NCBI RefSeq assembly: GCF_030548175.1
Contig: NZ_JAUORX010000007.1
Coordinates: forward strand, 1 to 64,000
DNA length: 64,000 nucleotides
Source: Cognatishimia sp. 1_MG-2023
GTDB taxonomy: Bacteria; Pseudomonadota; Alphaproteobacteria; Rhodobacterales; Rhodobacteraceae
Direction of reading: 5' to 3'
In this document: piece by piece, positions 8,595 to 18,194 of the stretch
How positions within the stretch are numbered: position 1 is the first letter of the stretch
Layout: each line of letters begins with the position of its first letter
Translations under genes and position numbers: made by a program
Notes under the pieces: generated by a model
Told to the model about the DNA's origin: nothing
What the model saw: only the letters and a program-made list of their open reading frames with translations
The model's database searches: none

Positions 8595-10148
8595 ATGCAA
8601 TTGCGCAAGGCATTGGAAATTGTCCTGCAATCAGTAGGCGCAGGCTCACGGCAGCTGCGCTATGATGTGGTCGGGATAGGTCTCAGCGTGCTATGCCTAT
8701 TGGCATACCTTATCGGCGGTGAGCGCCTTTTATTGACCTCAGCACTCGTCTTACCTCTCATGGTTTTTTTCATTTTGCAGAAAACAGCCCTAAATGCGCC
8801 ACCTAACAGCGACCTGGATGGCCTAACTGGGCTAAAATCAGTTCAACACCTCGAAAAACAAGTCCAAAGCTGGCTCGCGCAGATGGACGTAAATCAACGT
8901 AAAACCGCCTGCTTTCTTATTAGGATCGATGAATTTCCAGAGTTGATCGCCCGACACGGCGAAACCGCGTCGCAGCAAATCCAGCGCGCGATTGCTGCAC
9001 GAATATTGCTTGGCTTACGCGAGGACGACATCCTAACCAGAACCCGCGAGGGCGAGTTCATGTTTGTTTTAACACCCGTCAGGCACTTGGATTTGGAAAT
9101 ATGCGTCCAACTCGCGACACGCTTGAAAGCCACGATTGAGGGTGCCATTCCAGTCGGTAAATCCACAATACGAATAACCGCGTCGATAGGTTTTTGTCGC
9201 AACGACCAAATTCCAGACTGCACATTTGCAAACCTATCAGAAGCTGCCAAGATAGCTTTGCGAGATGCCCGCCGAAACGGGGAAAGCTCTTTGCGGGCTT
9301 ATTCAGAAAGCATGCGCAAACGCGAAGAGGGCTTTCAAAAGCTATCCTCCGAAGCCGCGCGCGCGTTGCAACAGGGCGAAATCCACGCATGGTTCCAGCC
9401 TCAGGTTTCCACGGAAACCGGGGCAATCACTGGGTTTGAAGCCCTAGCGCGTTGGCAACACCCGGAACGCGGCGTCGTCTCGCCGGCAGAGTTTTTAGAT
9501 ACATTGGCAGAAACCGGCCAGCTTGAAAGGTTGGCGGACCTTATGCTCCAACGCGCACTGGAGGCACAAAACAATTGGGAACGTCATGGCTATAATGTAC
9601 CCCATGTGGGTGTGAATTTCGCTGGAGAAGAGCTTCGCAATCCCATGCTTGTGGAAAAAATCCACTGGGAATTGGATCGGTATGAATTGTCACCGGACCG
9701 GGTCGCCATCGAAGTTTTGGAAACCGTCATAGCTGACGCCGCGGATGGCGCTGTGTCGCGTAACGTGAATGGGCTTGCCAATTTAGGGTGCTATATTGAT
9801 CTAGACGATTTTGGGACAGGCCACTCTTCCATCAGTTCCATTCGCAAGTTTGCGGTGTCTCGTCTGAAAATTGACCGTTCATTTGTGATGCACGTTGATA
9901 CAGACCCCGAACAACGGCGTATGGTCTCCGCCATTGTAACGATGGCCGAACGGCTGGGATTGGAAACCTTGGCAGAAGGCGTCGAAACCGAAGCAGAGCA
10001 TGCAATGTTAGCCCAATTAGGCTGCTCGCATGTCCAAGGGTACGGCATCGCTCGCCCCATGCCATTTGAACAAACGATTCCCTGGATGAAGGAATATCTT
10101 GCCAGCATCCCAGCTACCCCTGCGATTGCTCGGCGGTTTGAGGGTTAG
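8595..10148 (+). CDS. EAL-domain c-di-GMP phosphodiesterase with degenerate GGDEF
   Basis: 517 residues. Two N-terminal membrane helices (about 25-65) are followed by a GGDEF fold whose active-site motif is REGEF near 151-155, so cyclase activity is unlikely. The EAL domain (about 255-500) keeps the catalytic set: FEALARW, the Asn in GVNFAGEEL, IEVLE, DLDDFGTGHSS, LKIDRSF, AEGVE and QGYGIARP. It is therefore predicted to hydrolyse c-di-GMP to pGpG. I start at the ATG at 8595, which has AAGGA upstream, rather than the GTG at 8562. It lies between ttcA and yidC with gaps of 70 and 200 bases, so it is probably transcribed alone or read through. Confidence 0.92.
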   Translation: MQLRKALEIVLQSVGAGSRQLRYDVVGIGLSVLCLLAYLIGGERLLLTSALVLPLMVFFILQKTALNAPPNSDLDGLTGLKSVQHLEKQVQSWLAQMDVNQRKTACFLIRIDEFPELIARHGETASQQIQRAIAARILLGLREDDILTRTREGEFMFVLTPVRHLDLEICVQLATRLKATIEGAIPVGKSTIRITASIGFCRNDQIPDCTFANLSEAAKIALRDARRNGESSLRAYSESMRKREEGFQKLSSEAARALQQGEIHAWFQPQVSTETGAITGFEALARWQHPERGVVSPAEFLDTLAETGQLERLADLMLQRALEAQNNWERHGYNVPHVGVNFAGEELRNPMLVEKIHWELDRYELSPDRVAIEVLETVIADAADGAVSRNVNGLANLGCYIDLDDFGTGHSSISSIRKFAVSRLKIDRSFVMHVDTDPEQRRMVSAIVTMAERLGLETLAEGVETEAEHAMLAQLGCSHVQGYGIARPMPFEQTIPWMKEYLASIPATPAIARRFEG

Positions 10149-10350
10149 CGCCGAAAAACATCAAGCAAAACACCCGCAAACGGTGCTGAAACCGGAATCC
10201 ACTTGACCTTTTGGGCCTACCTCTGTTGAACCACCTTGAGCCAAAGTGCCTATACCGTCCCTTGGGACGCCAAAAGGCGCTTCGAACAGAATAGGTCAAG
10301 AACGCATCCGAAACTGGCATCGCGTTCGAAGAGACAGGTGGCCCCGCGCA

Positions 10351-12153
10351 ATGGACGACAACAATAAGAACCTCATTTTAGCAACCGTACTCAGTTTCGT
10401 TGTGATTCTGGTCTGGTTTGTGATGTTCCCACCGCCGGAGCAACCGGCAGATGCAGTGACGGAAATCGTCGCAACAGAGGCCGCTCCAGTAGCAGCCGCA
10501 CCCTTAACAACCGCGACCAACCCAGCAACAACTGAGGCTGCGTCCACTGACGTAGAAGCGCCACGCGTGAAAATTGAAACAGCTCGCCTGAGCGGTTCGA
10601 TTTCCTTGCAAGGCGGTCGCATTGATGATCTGGCTCTGAAAGATTACCGCGAAACGCTCGCGGAAGATTCCGAAACCGTTCACCTATTCAAGCCGCGCAG
10701 CAATCCTAACAGCTATTACGCGCTATATGGCTGGGCTCCGGGTGCTGGTCTGGGCCTAGACACGGTTCCAGGTGCCAACACCATTTGGACAGTCGAAAGC
10801 GGCGACACGCTGACAGATACCTCCCCAGTGACCCTAAGCTGGGACAATGGTGCCGGTCTGACGTTCCGCCGGGAAATCTCGATTGATGCGAACTTTATGT
10901 TCTCGGTCTCGCAAAGCGTCACCAACACCGGTGCTGGCACTGTTTCCTTGGCCCCATACGGCATTCTGGCCCGTCACGGTCAGCCAGCGGACCTAAAGAA
11001 CTTCTTCATCCTGCACGAAGGCCTTGTGTCTATGTCTGATGGAGAGCTGAACGAAACAGACTACGACAGCATCGCCGATCTGGACTTTAATCAGTCCGAA
11101 GGCGCGCGCGCAGAAGTTACTCAGGTAACGGAAAGCGGCTGGATCGGCTTTACCGATCACTATTGGATGGCAACGCTTATTCCAGAGCAGACAAGCCCGT
11201 TCAAATCCGTCGCAAAATACGACGAACGTCGCGATATTTACCAAACCGAAGCGGTCCTACCGACCCAAACGCTGGCAGATGGTCAAACAGTGACTGTGAA
11301 CAGCCAACTGTTTGCCGGTGCCAAAGAATGGGCACAAATTCGAGCGTATGAAACTGACGGTGGCGTCAACGGCTTCTTGGACAGCATCGACTGGGGTTGG
11401 TTCTTTTTCCTGACAAAGCCAATGTTTGCGCTGCTGCACTTCTTGCAGTCATTCATCGGTAACATGGGCTGGTCCATCATCGGCTTGACCGTACTTATCA
11501 AGATCATCGTTTTCCCACTGGCATACAAATCCTATGCCTCCATGGCGAAGATGAAAGAGCTTCAGCCAGAGATGGAGAAGATCAAAGAAAAAGCGGGCGA
11601 CGATCGTCAAGCGATGCAAAAAGCCATGATGGAGCTTTACAAGAAGGAAAAGGTCAACCCAGCCTCTGGCTGCTTGCCAATCCTGATCCAGATTCCTGTC
11701 TTTTTCTCGCTGTACAAAGTGATCTTTGTCACGCTTGAGCTGCGCCACGCACCTTGGATTGGTTGGATTAATGACCTCTCAGCGCCTGATCCAACTTCGA
11801 TCCTGAACCTATTTGGCCTACTGCCTTACTCAACACCAGAGCCAGGTTCATTGTTCTTTATCCTAAGCTTAGGCGTTTTGCCGATCCTTCTGGGTCTGTC
11901 CATGTGGCTACAGCAAAAGCTAAATCCAGCCCCAACAGATCCAACGCAAAAAATGATCTTTGCATGGATGCCTTGGATTTTCATGTTCATGCTGGGCAGC
12001 TTTGCGTCTGGTCTGGTCATCTACTGGATTGCGAACAACACCATCACGTTCATCCAACAGTATTCGATCATGCGCTTCCACGGCTACAAACCCGACGTAT
12101 TTGGTAACATCCTCAGCAGCTTTAAGCGCAAGCCAAAGGCCGCTGACGAATGA
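10351..12153 (+). CDS. yidC: Membrane protein insertase YidC
   Basis: 600 residues. YidC inserts and folds inner-membrane proteins with or without SecYEG. An N-terminal anchor (residues 7-24) is followed by an Ala/Thr-rich linker, the large periplasmic beta domain (about 70-355) and the conserved five-helix core containing NPASGCLPILIQIPVFFSLYKV and IYWIANNTITFIQQ. The ATG at 10351 has AGGTGG upstream; an upstream in-frame ATG at 10246 would add 35 residues without sense. The stop overlaps the MOSC gene by four bases (ATGA), giving a yidC-MOSC-engB-argB operon. Confidence 0.97.
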   Translation: MDDNNKNLILATVLSFVVILVWFVMFPPPEQPADAVTEIVATEAAPVAAAPLTTATNPATTEAASTDVEAPRVKIETARLSGSISLQGGRIDDLALKDYRETLAEDSETVHLFKPRSNPNSYYALYGWAPGAGLGLDTVPGANTIWTVESGDTLTDTSPVTLSWDNGAGLTFRREISIDANFMFSVSQSVTNTGAGTVSLAPYGILARHGQPADLKNFFILHEGLVSMSDGELNETDYDSIADLDFNQSEGARAEVTQVTESGWIGFTDHYWMATLIPEQTSPFKSVAKYDERRDIYQTEAVLPTQTLADGQTVTVNSQLFAGAKEWAQIRAYETDGGVNGFLDSIDWGWFFFLTKPMFALLHFLQSFIGNMGWSIIGLTVLIKIIVFPLAYKSYASMAKMKELQPEMEKIKEKAGDDRQAMQKAMMELYKKEKVNPASGCLPILIQIPVFFSLYKVIFVTLELRHAPWIGWINDLSAPDPTSILNLFGLLPYSTPEPGSLFFILSLGVLPILLGLSMWLQQKLNPAPTDPTQKMIFAWMPWIFMFMLGSFASGLVIYWIANNTITFIQQYSIMRFHGYKPDVFGNILSSFKRKPKAADE

Positions 12154-12896
12154 ATGTGACTGTTACCGCCCTTTGGCGTCACCCGATCAAAGCACATGGC
12201 CGTGAAGCCCTTCAGCGCGTAGCGCTGGAGGTTGGCAAGTGCATGCCTTGGGACCGTCATTGGGCTGTAACGCACGAGGCCACAAAGGCTGATGGCTCTG
12301 AATGGGCGAAATGCATTAACTTCTCCCGCGGCGCGAGCTCGCCGCGGTTGATGGCTATGACGGCAACTCTGGATGACACAGCGGGTTTTGTTACACTGTC
12401 TCATCCTGATCTGCCGAATCTCACGTTAAATCCCGATTCAGATGGGCAAGCATTTGCGGATTGGGTGAAACCCATCATGCCCGCAGATCGTCGCCAATCA
12501 ACTGGAATCCTAAAGGTGCCAGGCATCGGGTTGACGGATTCAAGTTGGCCGTCACTCAGCCTATTGAATCTTCAAACAAATAAGGCACTTGGCGCGACCT
12601 TTGATGCTGAACTATCAATGGATCGCTGGCGCGGAAACATCCACTTGGATGGGCTTGAGCCATGGCAAGAATTTGAATGGGTCGGTAAAGCGATCCGCAT
12701 CGGCACAGCGGAGTTTGAGGTTCGGGAACGCATAGAGCGTTGTACAGCCACAACCGTTGATCCGCTGACCGGTGAACGCGACTATGATACGCTAAAGAGC
12801 CTGCGCGAAAATTTCGGGCACAAGGACTTTGGCGTCAAAATTTATGTGTCCAAAGCAGGCGAAATCGCCGTTGGCGACACTGTTGAGGTACTGTGA
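12150..12896 (+). CDS. MOSC-domain protein
   Basis: 248 residues with the MOSC N-terminal barrel (ALWRHPIKAHGREAL) and the MOSC core, including ERCTATTVDPLTGERDYDTL with the conserved Cys. MOSC proteins relate to molybdenum cofactor sulfurases and to mARC/YiiM-type reductases, but the substrate of this one is unknown. It overlaps yidC by four bases and engB by one base, so it is translationally coupled in the yidC operon, an arrangement typical of roseobacters. Confidence 0.88.
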   Translation: MNVTVTALWRHPIKAHGREALQRVALEVGKCMPWDRHWAVTHEATKADGSEWAKCINFSRGASSPRLMAMTATLDDTAGFVTLSHPDLPNLTLNPDSDGQAFADWVKPIMPADRRQSTGILKVPGIGLTDSSWPSLSLLNLQTNKALGATFDAELSMDRWRGNIHLDGLEPWQEFEWVGKAIRIGTAEFEVRERIERCTATTVDPLTGERDYDTLKSLRENFGHKDFGVKIYVSKAGEIAVGDTVEVL

Positions 12897-13549
12897 TGCA
12901 ACTTCCCTTTCCACTGGTCGAAGAGCCAGATGATGCGAGCCGTGAAAAGGGCCGTAAACTGTTTGTAGGCAGCAACGCTGACTTCCTAAAAGGCGTCGTC
13001 GCCATGGATGGCCTACCCGGTGATGACCGTGTCGAGGTTTGTTTCGCCGGGCGTTCAAACGTCGGTAAATCCAGCTTGATCAATGCCTTAACGGGCCGCA
13101 AAGGCCTTGCGCGTGCTTCAAACACGCCCGGACGGACACAAGAGATCAACTATTTCACTTTGGCTGAAAGCCATTACCTTGTTGACCTTCCGGGCTATGG
13201 TTTTGCCAATGCTCCGTTGCCGGTTATCGAAAAATGGCAACGTCTACTGAAACGGTATTTGTCTGGACGCGTTAGCCTGCGTCGTGCCTTTGTTCTAATC
13301 GACAGCCGCCACGGTGTGAAAAAAGTCGATGAAGAGATCATGTCGCTGCTGGATAGCTCGGCGGTGACCTTTCAAGCCGTGCTGACCAAAGCCGATAAGG
13401 TTAAGGAAAAAGAGCGCGAAAAGGTTCTGGATCAAGTGCGTGGTGCATTGTCAAAGCACCCGGCCGCTTTCCCGGAACTCATTGTTACTTCTAGCGAAAA
13501 AGGCTGGGGACTTGAGACAATGCGATCCGTGATCGCCAATCTGCCATAA
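12896..13549 (+). CDS. engB: Ribosome biogenesis GTPase EngB (YihA/YsxC)
   Basis: 217 residues, TrmE-Era-EngA-like GTPase for large-subunit assembly. G1 GRSNVGKS at 52-59, G2/G3 region SNTPGRTQ and DLPGYGFA, G4 TKADK, G5 TSSEKG. The ATG at 12896 overlaps the TGA of the MOSC gene; a GTG one codon earlier is less likely. Length and motifs are standard. Confidence 0.96.
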   Translation: MQLPFPLVEEPDDASREKGRKLFVGSNADFLKGVVAMDGLPGDDRVEVCFAGRSNVGKSSLINALTGRKGLARASNTPGRTQEINYFTLAESHYLVDLPGYGFANAPLPVIEKWQRLLKRYLSGRVSLRRAFVLIDSRHGVKKVDEEIMSLLDSSAVTFQAVLTKADKVKEKEREKVLDQVRGALSKHPAAFPELIVTSSEKGWGLETMRSVIANLP

Positions 13550-13617
13550 GCAATTCTTAACAAGACTTGGATGACCACACCCAAACGGCTAAGACTTTCG
13601 GCCAAGGGGAACAGCAC

Positions 13618-14484
13618 ATGAAGAAGCAAAACATGAATCGCGATTGGATCGCCACCGCCCGTACCTTGTCACAAGCCCTGCCCTATTTGCAGCGCTATAC
13701 AGGTGCGATTGTTGTCGTAAAGCTGGGCGGTCACGCCATGAGCAGCGACGAGGCGATGGACGAATTCGCGCGTGATGTTGTGCTGATGCAGATGGTTGGT
13801 ATTCACCCTGTTGTGGTGCATGGCGGCGGGCCGATGATCAATACGATGTTGGAACGTCTTGAAATTAAATCCGAATTTGTGAACGGGAAGCGTGTGACCG
13901 ATGCTGCAACTGTTGAAGTTGTAGAGATGGTTCTGTCCGGCACCGTGAACAAACGGATCGTTCAGGCGATCAACCGTCAGGGCGGCAAGGCTGTTGGTCT
14001 GTCTGGCAAAGACGCCAACTTGATCACTTGCGAACAAACCAACCCAGATTTGGGCTTTGTTGGTACACCTTCCGAGATGAACCCCGAAGTTCTGCACGAT
14101 CTTTTTGCCAAAAACACCATCCCTGTGATCGCGCCTTTGGGTGCTGGTCAGGACGGAGAAACGTTTAATATCAATGGGGATACGGCTGCGGGCGCGATTG
14201 CGGCATCATTGAATGCAGATCGTTTGTTGCTGTTGACGGACGTGCCGGGCGTTAAAGGTGCGGATGGCAATGTGATGACAGAGCTAAAGGCCGCGCAGAT
14301 CCGGGAAATGACGGAAAGCGGAGTGATCGCGGGTGGGATGATCCCGAAAACCGAAACTGCGTTGAACGCGATTGAAGGTGGTGTTCGGGCTGTGGTTATC
14401 TTGGATGGGCGCGCGCCGAACGCGTGTTTGCTCGAGCTTTTCACCGAACATGGTGCCGGTTCTTTGATCCGAGGCGACGGCTAA
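13618..14484 (+). CDS. argB: Acetylglutamate kinase
   Basis: 288 residues. Phosphorylates N-acetylglutamate in arginine synthesis. Motifs include [10 protein letters not shown] for phosphate binding, [32 protein letters not shown] and [15 protein letters not shown]. The start at 13618 has AGGGGA upstream; a longer frame from 13567 is unlikely. It lies 68 bases after engB, in the same direction, as usual in Rhodobacterales. Confidence 0.97.
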   Translation: MKKQNMNRDWIATARTLSQALPYLQRYTGAIVVVKLGGHAMSSDEAMDEFARDVVLMQMVGIHPVVVHGGGPMINTMLERLEIKSEFVNGKRVTDAATVEVVEMVLSGTVNKRIVQAINRQGGKAVGLSGKDANLITCEQTNPDLGFVGTPSEMNPEVLHDLFAKNTIPVIAPLGAGQDGETFNINGDTAAGAIAASLNADRLLLLTDVPGVKGADGNVMTELKAAQIREMTESGVIAGGMIPKTETALNAIEGGVRAVVILDGRAPNACLLELFTEHGAGSLIRGDG

Positions 14485-14540
14485 CTCTGTTGTGATCCAT
14501 GACGAATTGACTTGGCGCTGCATGGCCTTAGTCTGAATTC

Positions 14541-15338
14541 ATGGAACATGAAGCCCTTATCCGATTATCCATTTTCTTTGTACTTTTCATAGCCTTAGCT
14601 GGTGTGGAAACCCTATTACCGCGGCGCGTACGGGCGATCCCGCGGCGCAAGCGGTGGGTTACCAACTGGTCTGTTTCAATTCTCAATACTTTGACGCTTC
14701 GTTTGATGGCTTTTGCGTTGCCTGCGTTGGCGGCTGGGGCGGCTTTTGATGCGCAGACGCAGGGTTGGGGTCTGTTGCAACACTTTGCGCTTCCTGCGTG
14801 GTTTGAGGTGGTGATTGCGATATTGATTTTGGATTTCGCGATTTGGTTTCAGCATTTGGTGACACACAAAGTGCCGATCCTTTGGCGGCTACACCGGGTG
14901 CATCACGCGGATCGGGACATGGATGTGACGACCGCTATTCGGTTCCATCCGATAGAGATCGCGCTGTCTATGTTATTGAAAATAGGGCTAGTTTACGCGT
15001 TGGGGCCAAGTGTATTGGCGATCATTCTGTTTGAAATTATCCTGAACAGCACGGCGATGTTTAACCACGCGAATATACGGTTGCCGCTGTCTTTGGACCG
15101 TTGGGTTCGGCTGATTTTGGTGACGCCTGACATGCACCGCGTTCATCATTCTGTGCATAGACATGAGCATGACAGCAACTATGGATTCTCTCTATCGATT
15201 TGGGATCGGATGTTTAAAACCTATATCGCGCAGCCCGAAGCGGGGCATGACGAGATGCTGACAGGTCTAAGATGGCAGGATGAATCGCCCGCGAAATTGG
15301 GGTGGAGCCTGTTACTTCCGTTCAAAAAGAACAACTAA
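14541..15338 (+). CDS. Fatty acid hydroxylase / sterol desaturase superfamily protein
   Basis: 265 residues with four to five hydrophobic segments and the diiron His clusters of the superfamily: HLVTH, HRVHHAD, then HRVHHSVHRHEHDSNYG. Such enzymes use O2 to hydroxylate or desaturate lipids in the membrane. The precise substrate cannot be read from sequence. No obvious ribosome-binding site precedes the ATG. It is followed 16 bases later by a SixA-like phosphatase gene. Confidence 0.88.
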   Translation: MEHEALIRLSIFFVLFIALAGVETLLPRRVRAIPRRKRWVTNWSVSILNTLTLRLMAFALPALAAGAAFDAQTQGWGLLQHFALPAWFEVVIAILILDFAIWFQHLVTHKVPILWRLHRVHHADRDMDVTTAIRFHPIEIALSMLLKIGLVYALGPSVLAIILFEIILNSTAMFNHANIRLPLSLDRWVRLILVTPDMHRVHHSVHRHEHDSNYGFSLSIWDRMFKTYIAQPEAGHDEMLTGLRWQDESPAKLGWSLLLPFKKNN

Positions 15339-15354
15339 GTCAAAGGGTTAACTC

Positions 15355-15840
15355 GTGAAAACGCTCATTCTTACACGGCATGCAAAATCAAGTTGGGACA
15401 GTCCGGGACACGATCATGATCGAGTTTTAAATGCGCGTGGACGGGAAGTAGCCCCGAAGATTGGGCAGTGGATACGCGATCAGGGTCTACAGCCGGATGC
15501 GATTCTTTGTAGCTCTGCGGCGCGTACTCAAGAGACATGCGCCCTGTTAGGCTTTGATATTAAAGCAAAATTCCTGCGTGAACTGTATCTAGCACCAGCC
15601 GAGGACATGCTGCAGGCCCTCAAGGGGGCCGAGGGCAATTGTGCCGTTATGATTGGGCATAACCCCGGCATCGCAGATTTCGCGCATCGCCTTATAAATA
15701 AGGCCCCTGAGCACCCAAGGTTCTATGATTACCCGACCTGCGCGACCACTGTAATGACCTTTGACATCGACAATTGGAGCGAGGTGTCATTCGGGGTCGG
15801 AAATGCGGTTGATTTTGTCATTCCCAAAGAACTGCCCTAG
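15355..15840 (+). CDS. SixA-like histidine phosphatase
   Basis: 161 residues, histidine phosphatase (phosphoglycerate mutase-like) superfamily. The catalytic motif LTRHAKSSW is at residues 5-13 and the second His is in MIGHNPG. Such small members resemble SixA, which dephosphorylates phosphohistidine proteins, but the target here is unknown. Starts with GTG; AAAGGG lies nine bases upstream. It ends in a convergent intergenic region shared with bztD. Confidence 0.85.
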   Translation: MKTLILTRHAKSSWDSPGHDHDRVLNARGREVAPKIGQWIRDQGLQPDAILCSSAARTQETCALLGFDIKAKFLRELYLAPAEDMLQALKGAEGNCAVMIGHNPGIADFAHRLINKAPEHPRFYDYPTCATTVMTFDIDNWSEVSFGVGNAVDFVIPKELP

Positions 15841-15874
15841 GGCAACGCGCGCGTGTTTTATTCTCTGTAAATGT

Positions 15875-15918
15875 GAAATTCGTGCGTTTGGCGCGCTGAA
15901 ACGTACGATTCGAGATTA
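15875..15918. repeat. Dispersed hairpin repeat (TCGTRCGTTT family), copy 1
   Basis: TCGTGCGTTT (15880-15889), nine-base loop, AAACGTACGA (15899-15908): a 10-bp stem with one G:U-type mismatch. The flanks GAAATT and TTCGAG-ATT are shared with the copy at 57197-57240. It sits in the convergent gap after the SixA-like gene. Confidence 0.6.
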
Positions 15919-15995
15919 GCTGCCTTTCTGCACGGGCCACGGCCCTAGTTTGCCCCACAAAAATACATCGAATTTGCATCCGTTCCCAAAATGGC

Positions 15996-16024
15996 AAAAA
16001 GCCCCGCACAATGGCGGGGCTTTC
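15996..16024. terminator. Bidirectional terminator, SixA-like gene / bztD
   Basis: AAAAAGCCCCGC, loop ACAATG, GCGGGGCTTT. On the minus strand the stem is followed by TTTTT, making a strong terminator for bztABCD; on the plus strand it ends in TTTCT. Confidence 0.85.
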
Positions 16025-16081
16025 TGAATTTCTGTGATCTTGGGCTTAGAAGAGTAATTTGCGGTTAAACCGCAATTTACT

Positions 16082-16873
16082 TTAGTGGCCGAGGATCTGG
16101 CTGAGGAACAGTTTGGTCCGCTCGCTCTTTGGATTGTTGAAGAACTCTTCTGGTTCGTTCTGTTCAACGATCTGGCCTTGGTCCATGAAGATCACGCGGT
16201 TCGCAACCTGACGGGCAAAGCCCATCTCGTGCGTCACACAGATCATTGTCATGCCTTCTTCGGCAAGCTCGATCATGGTGTCTAGAACCTCTTTGATCAT
16301 CTCTGGGTCCAGAGCGGATGTAGGTTCATCAAACAACATGATGCGTGGCTTCATGCAGAGCGAGCGGGCGATTGCCACACGCTGCTGCTGACCACCGGAC
16401 AATTGGCCCGGGTACTTGTGGGCTTGATCCGGGATCTTAACCTTTTCAAGGAAGTGCATCGCTGTTTCGATGGCTTCTTTCTTGGGTGTCTTACGAACCC
16501 AGATTGGAGCCAACGTGCAGTTTTCCAGAATGGTCAGATGTGGGAACAGGTTGAAGTGCTGGAAGCACATACCAACCTCAGAGCGCACCTTGTCGATGTT
16601 CTTGAGGTCAGAGGTCAACTCTGTGCCGTCCACGATGATTTGGCCCTGCTGGTGCTCTTCCAAACGGTTGATACAGCGGATCATTGTGGACTTACCGGAG
16701 CCGGATGGGCCCGCGACGACGATACGCTCGCCTTCGTTTACGGTCAGGTTGATGTCTTTCAACACGTGGAACGAGCCGTACCACTTGTTCATATTGGTGA
16801 TTTGAATCGCCGTTTTATCGCTTACCTGAAGCTTCGAACGGTCGACGTTACGGTCAGTTGCAAGATCAGACAT
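16082..16873 (-). CDS. bztD: Glu/Gln/Asp/Asn ABC transporter ATP-binding protein
   Basis: 263 residues. ABC ATPase that powers the polar amino acid importer. Walker A GPSGSGKS at 55-62, signature LSGGQQQR near 158-165, Walker [13 protein letters not shown], switch His in CVTHEMGFA. It resembles AapP/BztD. It is the last gene of the bztABCD run, 12 bases after bztC, and is followed by a strong terminator. Confidence 0.95.
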   Translation of the reverse strand: MSDLATDRNVDRSKLQVSDKTAIQITNMNKWYGSFHVLKDINLTVNEGERIVVAGPSGSGKSTMIRCINRLEEHQQGQIIVDGTELTSDLKNIDKVRSEVGMCFQHFNLFPHLTILENCTLAPIWVRKTPKKEAIETAMHFLEKVKIPDQAHKYPGQLSGGQQQRVAIARSLCMKPRIMLFDEPTSALDPEMIKEVLDTMIELAEEGMTMICVTHEMGFARQVANRVIFMDQGQIVEQNEPEEFFNNPKSERTKLFLSQILGH

Positions 16874-16885
16874 TTTAATGATCTC

Positions 16886-18193
16886 CTATCGTTTGTGACC
16901 AGTCTGAAGCTTGCGCTCCAGATACATGGAATAGCGGGACATGGAAAAGCATACGACGAAGAACAGCAGCGCGATGAACGCGAAGAGTTCCCAATAGATA
17001 CCATTCCAAGCGGTGTCGGCACGAATTGCTTGAGACAAGCCAATCACATCCAGAAGTCCAATGATAGACACGAGGGTCGTATCTTTGAAGATACCGATAA
17101 AGTTACTGACAATACCTGGGATAGATATTTTCAATGCTTGCGGCATGATGATGAGGCGTTGTGCCTGCCAGTAGTTCAGACCCAAGGAATCTGCACCTTC
17201 GTACTGACCCTTTGGAAGGGCTGCGAGGCCGCCTCGGATTGTCTCTGCCATATAGGCCGCAGAGAAGAGCGTCATCATGATCATAACACGTAGGATGATG
17301 TCGAAGTTCGTACCCGGTGGCATGAAGACGTTCAGCAGAAGCGACGCCACAAACAACAGGGTGATCAGCGGCACGCCGCGTATGAATTCGATAAAGCCAA
17401 CGCAGATCGCTTTGACGATCAAGAGGTCAGACAGACGACCAAGGGCAAGCAAAATGCCGATTGGCAATGACACACCAATTGCAACAACACCCAAGAGCAA
17501 GGCCAACATGAAGCCACCGAACTTACGCGATTCAACGGATTCAATGGACAGGCTTAGGATGCCGCTGAGTGTATCAGCCACTGGGCCAGCCAGAACCAAC
17601 CACCAGACCAAGACTGCAATGACAGTTGCGATCATTGTGACCAAGCCGCTTTGGACTTTGGAAACAGTTACGAAAACAAAGTAACCCACAACGAAACCAA
17701 GTGCAGCAACCACAGGCGCCCAGATGGTGCCGCCCCATAGAAGCCATGGCATCAAGAATGGGTATGCCATTGTCAGGTAGAGGAACTGCTTTGGTGTTTT
17801 TTCTGAAAACAGAATGGGTGCCAAGGCCGCAAAGGTGAGGACCAGCGTGAGGTTCACGCGCCAGTACAGGTGATCAGGATAGAAGCCATACAGAAGCTGT
17901 AGCCAACGATCATTCACAACACCCCAGCAGGCGTGGCCATGCGAGGTACCGTAAGTGGCGTTGAACAGTTCACGGCATTCTGTCAGGGACTTTGATGTCC
18001 AGGAAGACTGGAACATCCAAGGCAGAAGACCCACAAGAACATATGCAATGAAGGCAAAGGACAAGAGTGTCACGACGCTGTTTAGAACGCTAGAGAACAG
18101 GTTCTCGCGTGCCCAGCCAACAAGACCGACGGTCGATGCTGGTGGTGCTTTTTCTTCAAGCATTTCTGTGCGGACGAAAGATGTATCGCTCAT
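16886..18193 (-). CDS. bztC: Glu/Gln/Asp/Asn ABC transporter permease BztC
   Basis: 435 residues, longer than typical HisM permeases because of extra N-terminal helices and a periplasmic loop with Cys residues, as in AapM/BztC. The inner-membrane-component EAA-type motif is in GGLAALPKGQYEGADSLG. About eight membrane segments are visible. Only one base separates it from bztB. It forms the heteromeric membrane channel with BztB. Confidence 0.94.
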   Translation of the reverse strand: MSDTSFVRTEMLEEKAPPASTVGLVGWARENLFSSVLNSVVTLLSFAFIAYVLVGLLPWMFQSSWTSKSLTECRELFNATYGTSHGHACWGVVNDRWLQLLYGFYPDHLYWRVNLTLVLTFAALAPILFSEKTPKQFLYLTMAYPFLMPWLLWGGTIWAPVVAALGFVVGYFVFVTVSKVQSGLVTMIATVIAVLVWWLVLAGPVADTLSGILSLSIESVESRKFGGFMLALLLGVVAIGVSLPIGILLALGRLSDLLIVKAICVGFIEFIRGVPLITLLFVASLLLNVFMPPGTNFDIILRVMIMMTLFSAAYMAETIRGGLAALPKGQYEGADSLGLNYWQAQRLIIMPQALKISIPGIVSNFIGIFKDTTLVSIIGLLDVIGLSQAIRADTAWNGIYWELFAFIALLFFVVCFSMSRYSMYLERKLQTGHKR

Positions 18194-18194
18194 A

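Noticed and set aside
16403-17293. 296-codon plus-strand frame opposite bztD/bztC
   Set aside because: Antisense shadow of well-supported ABC transporter genes.
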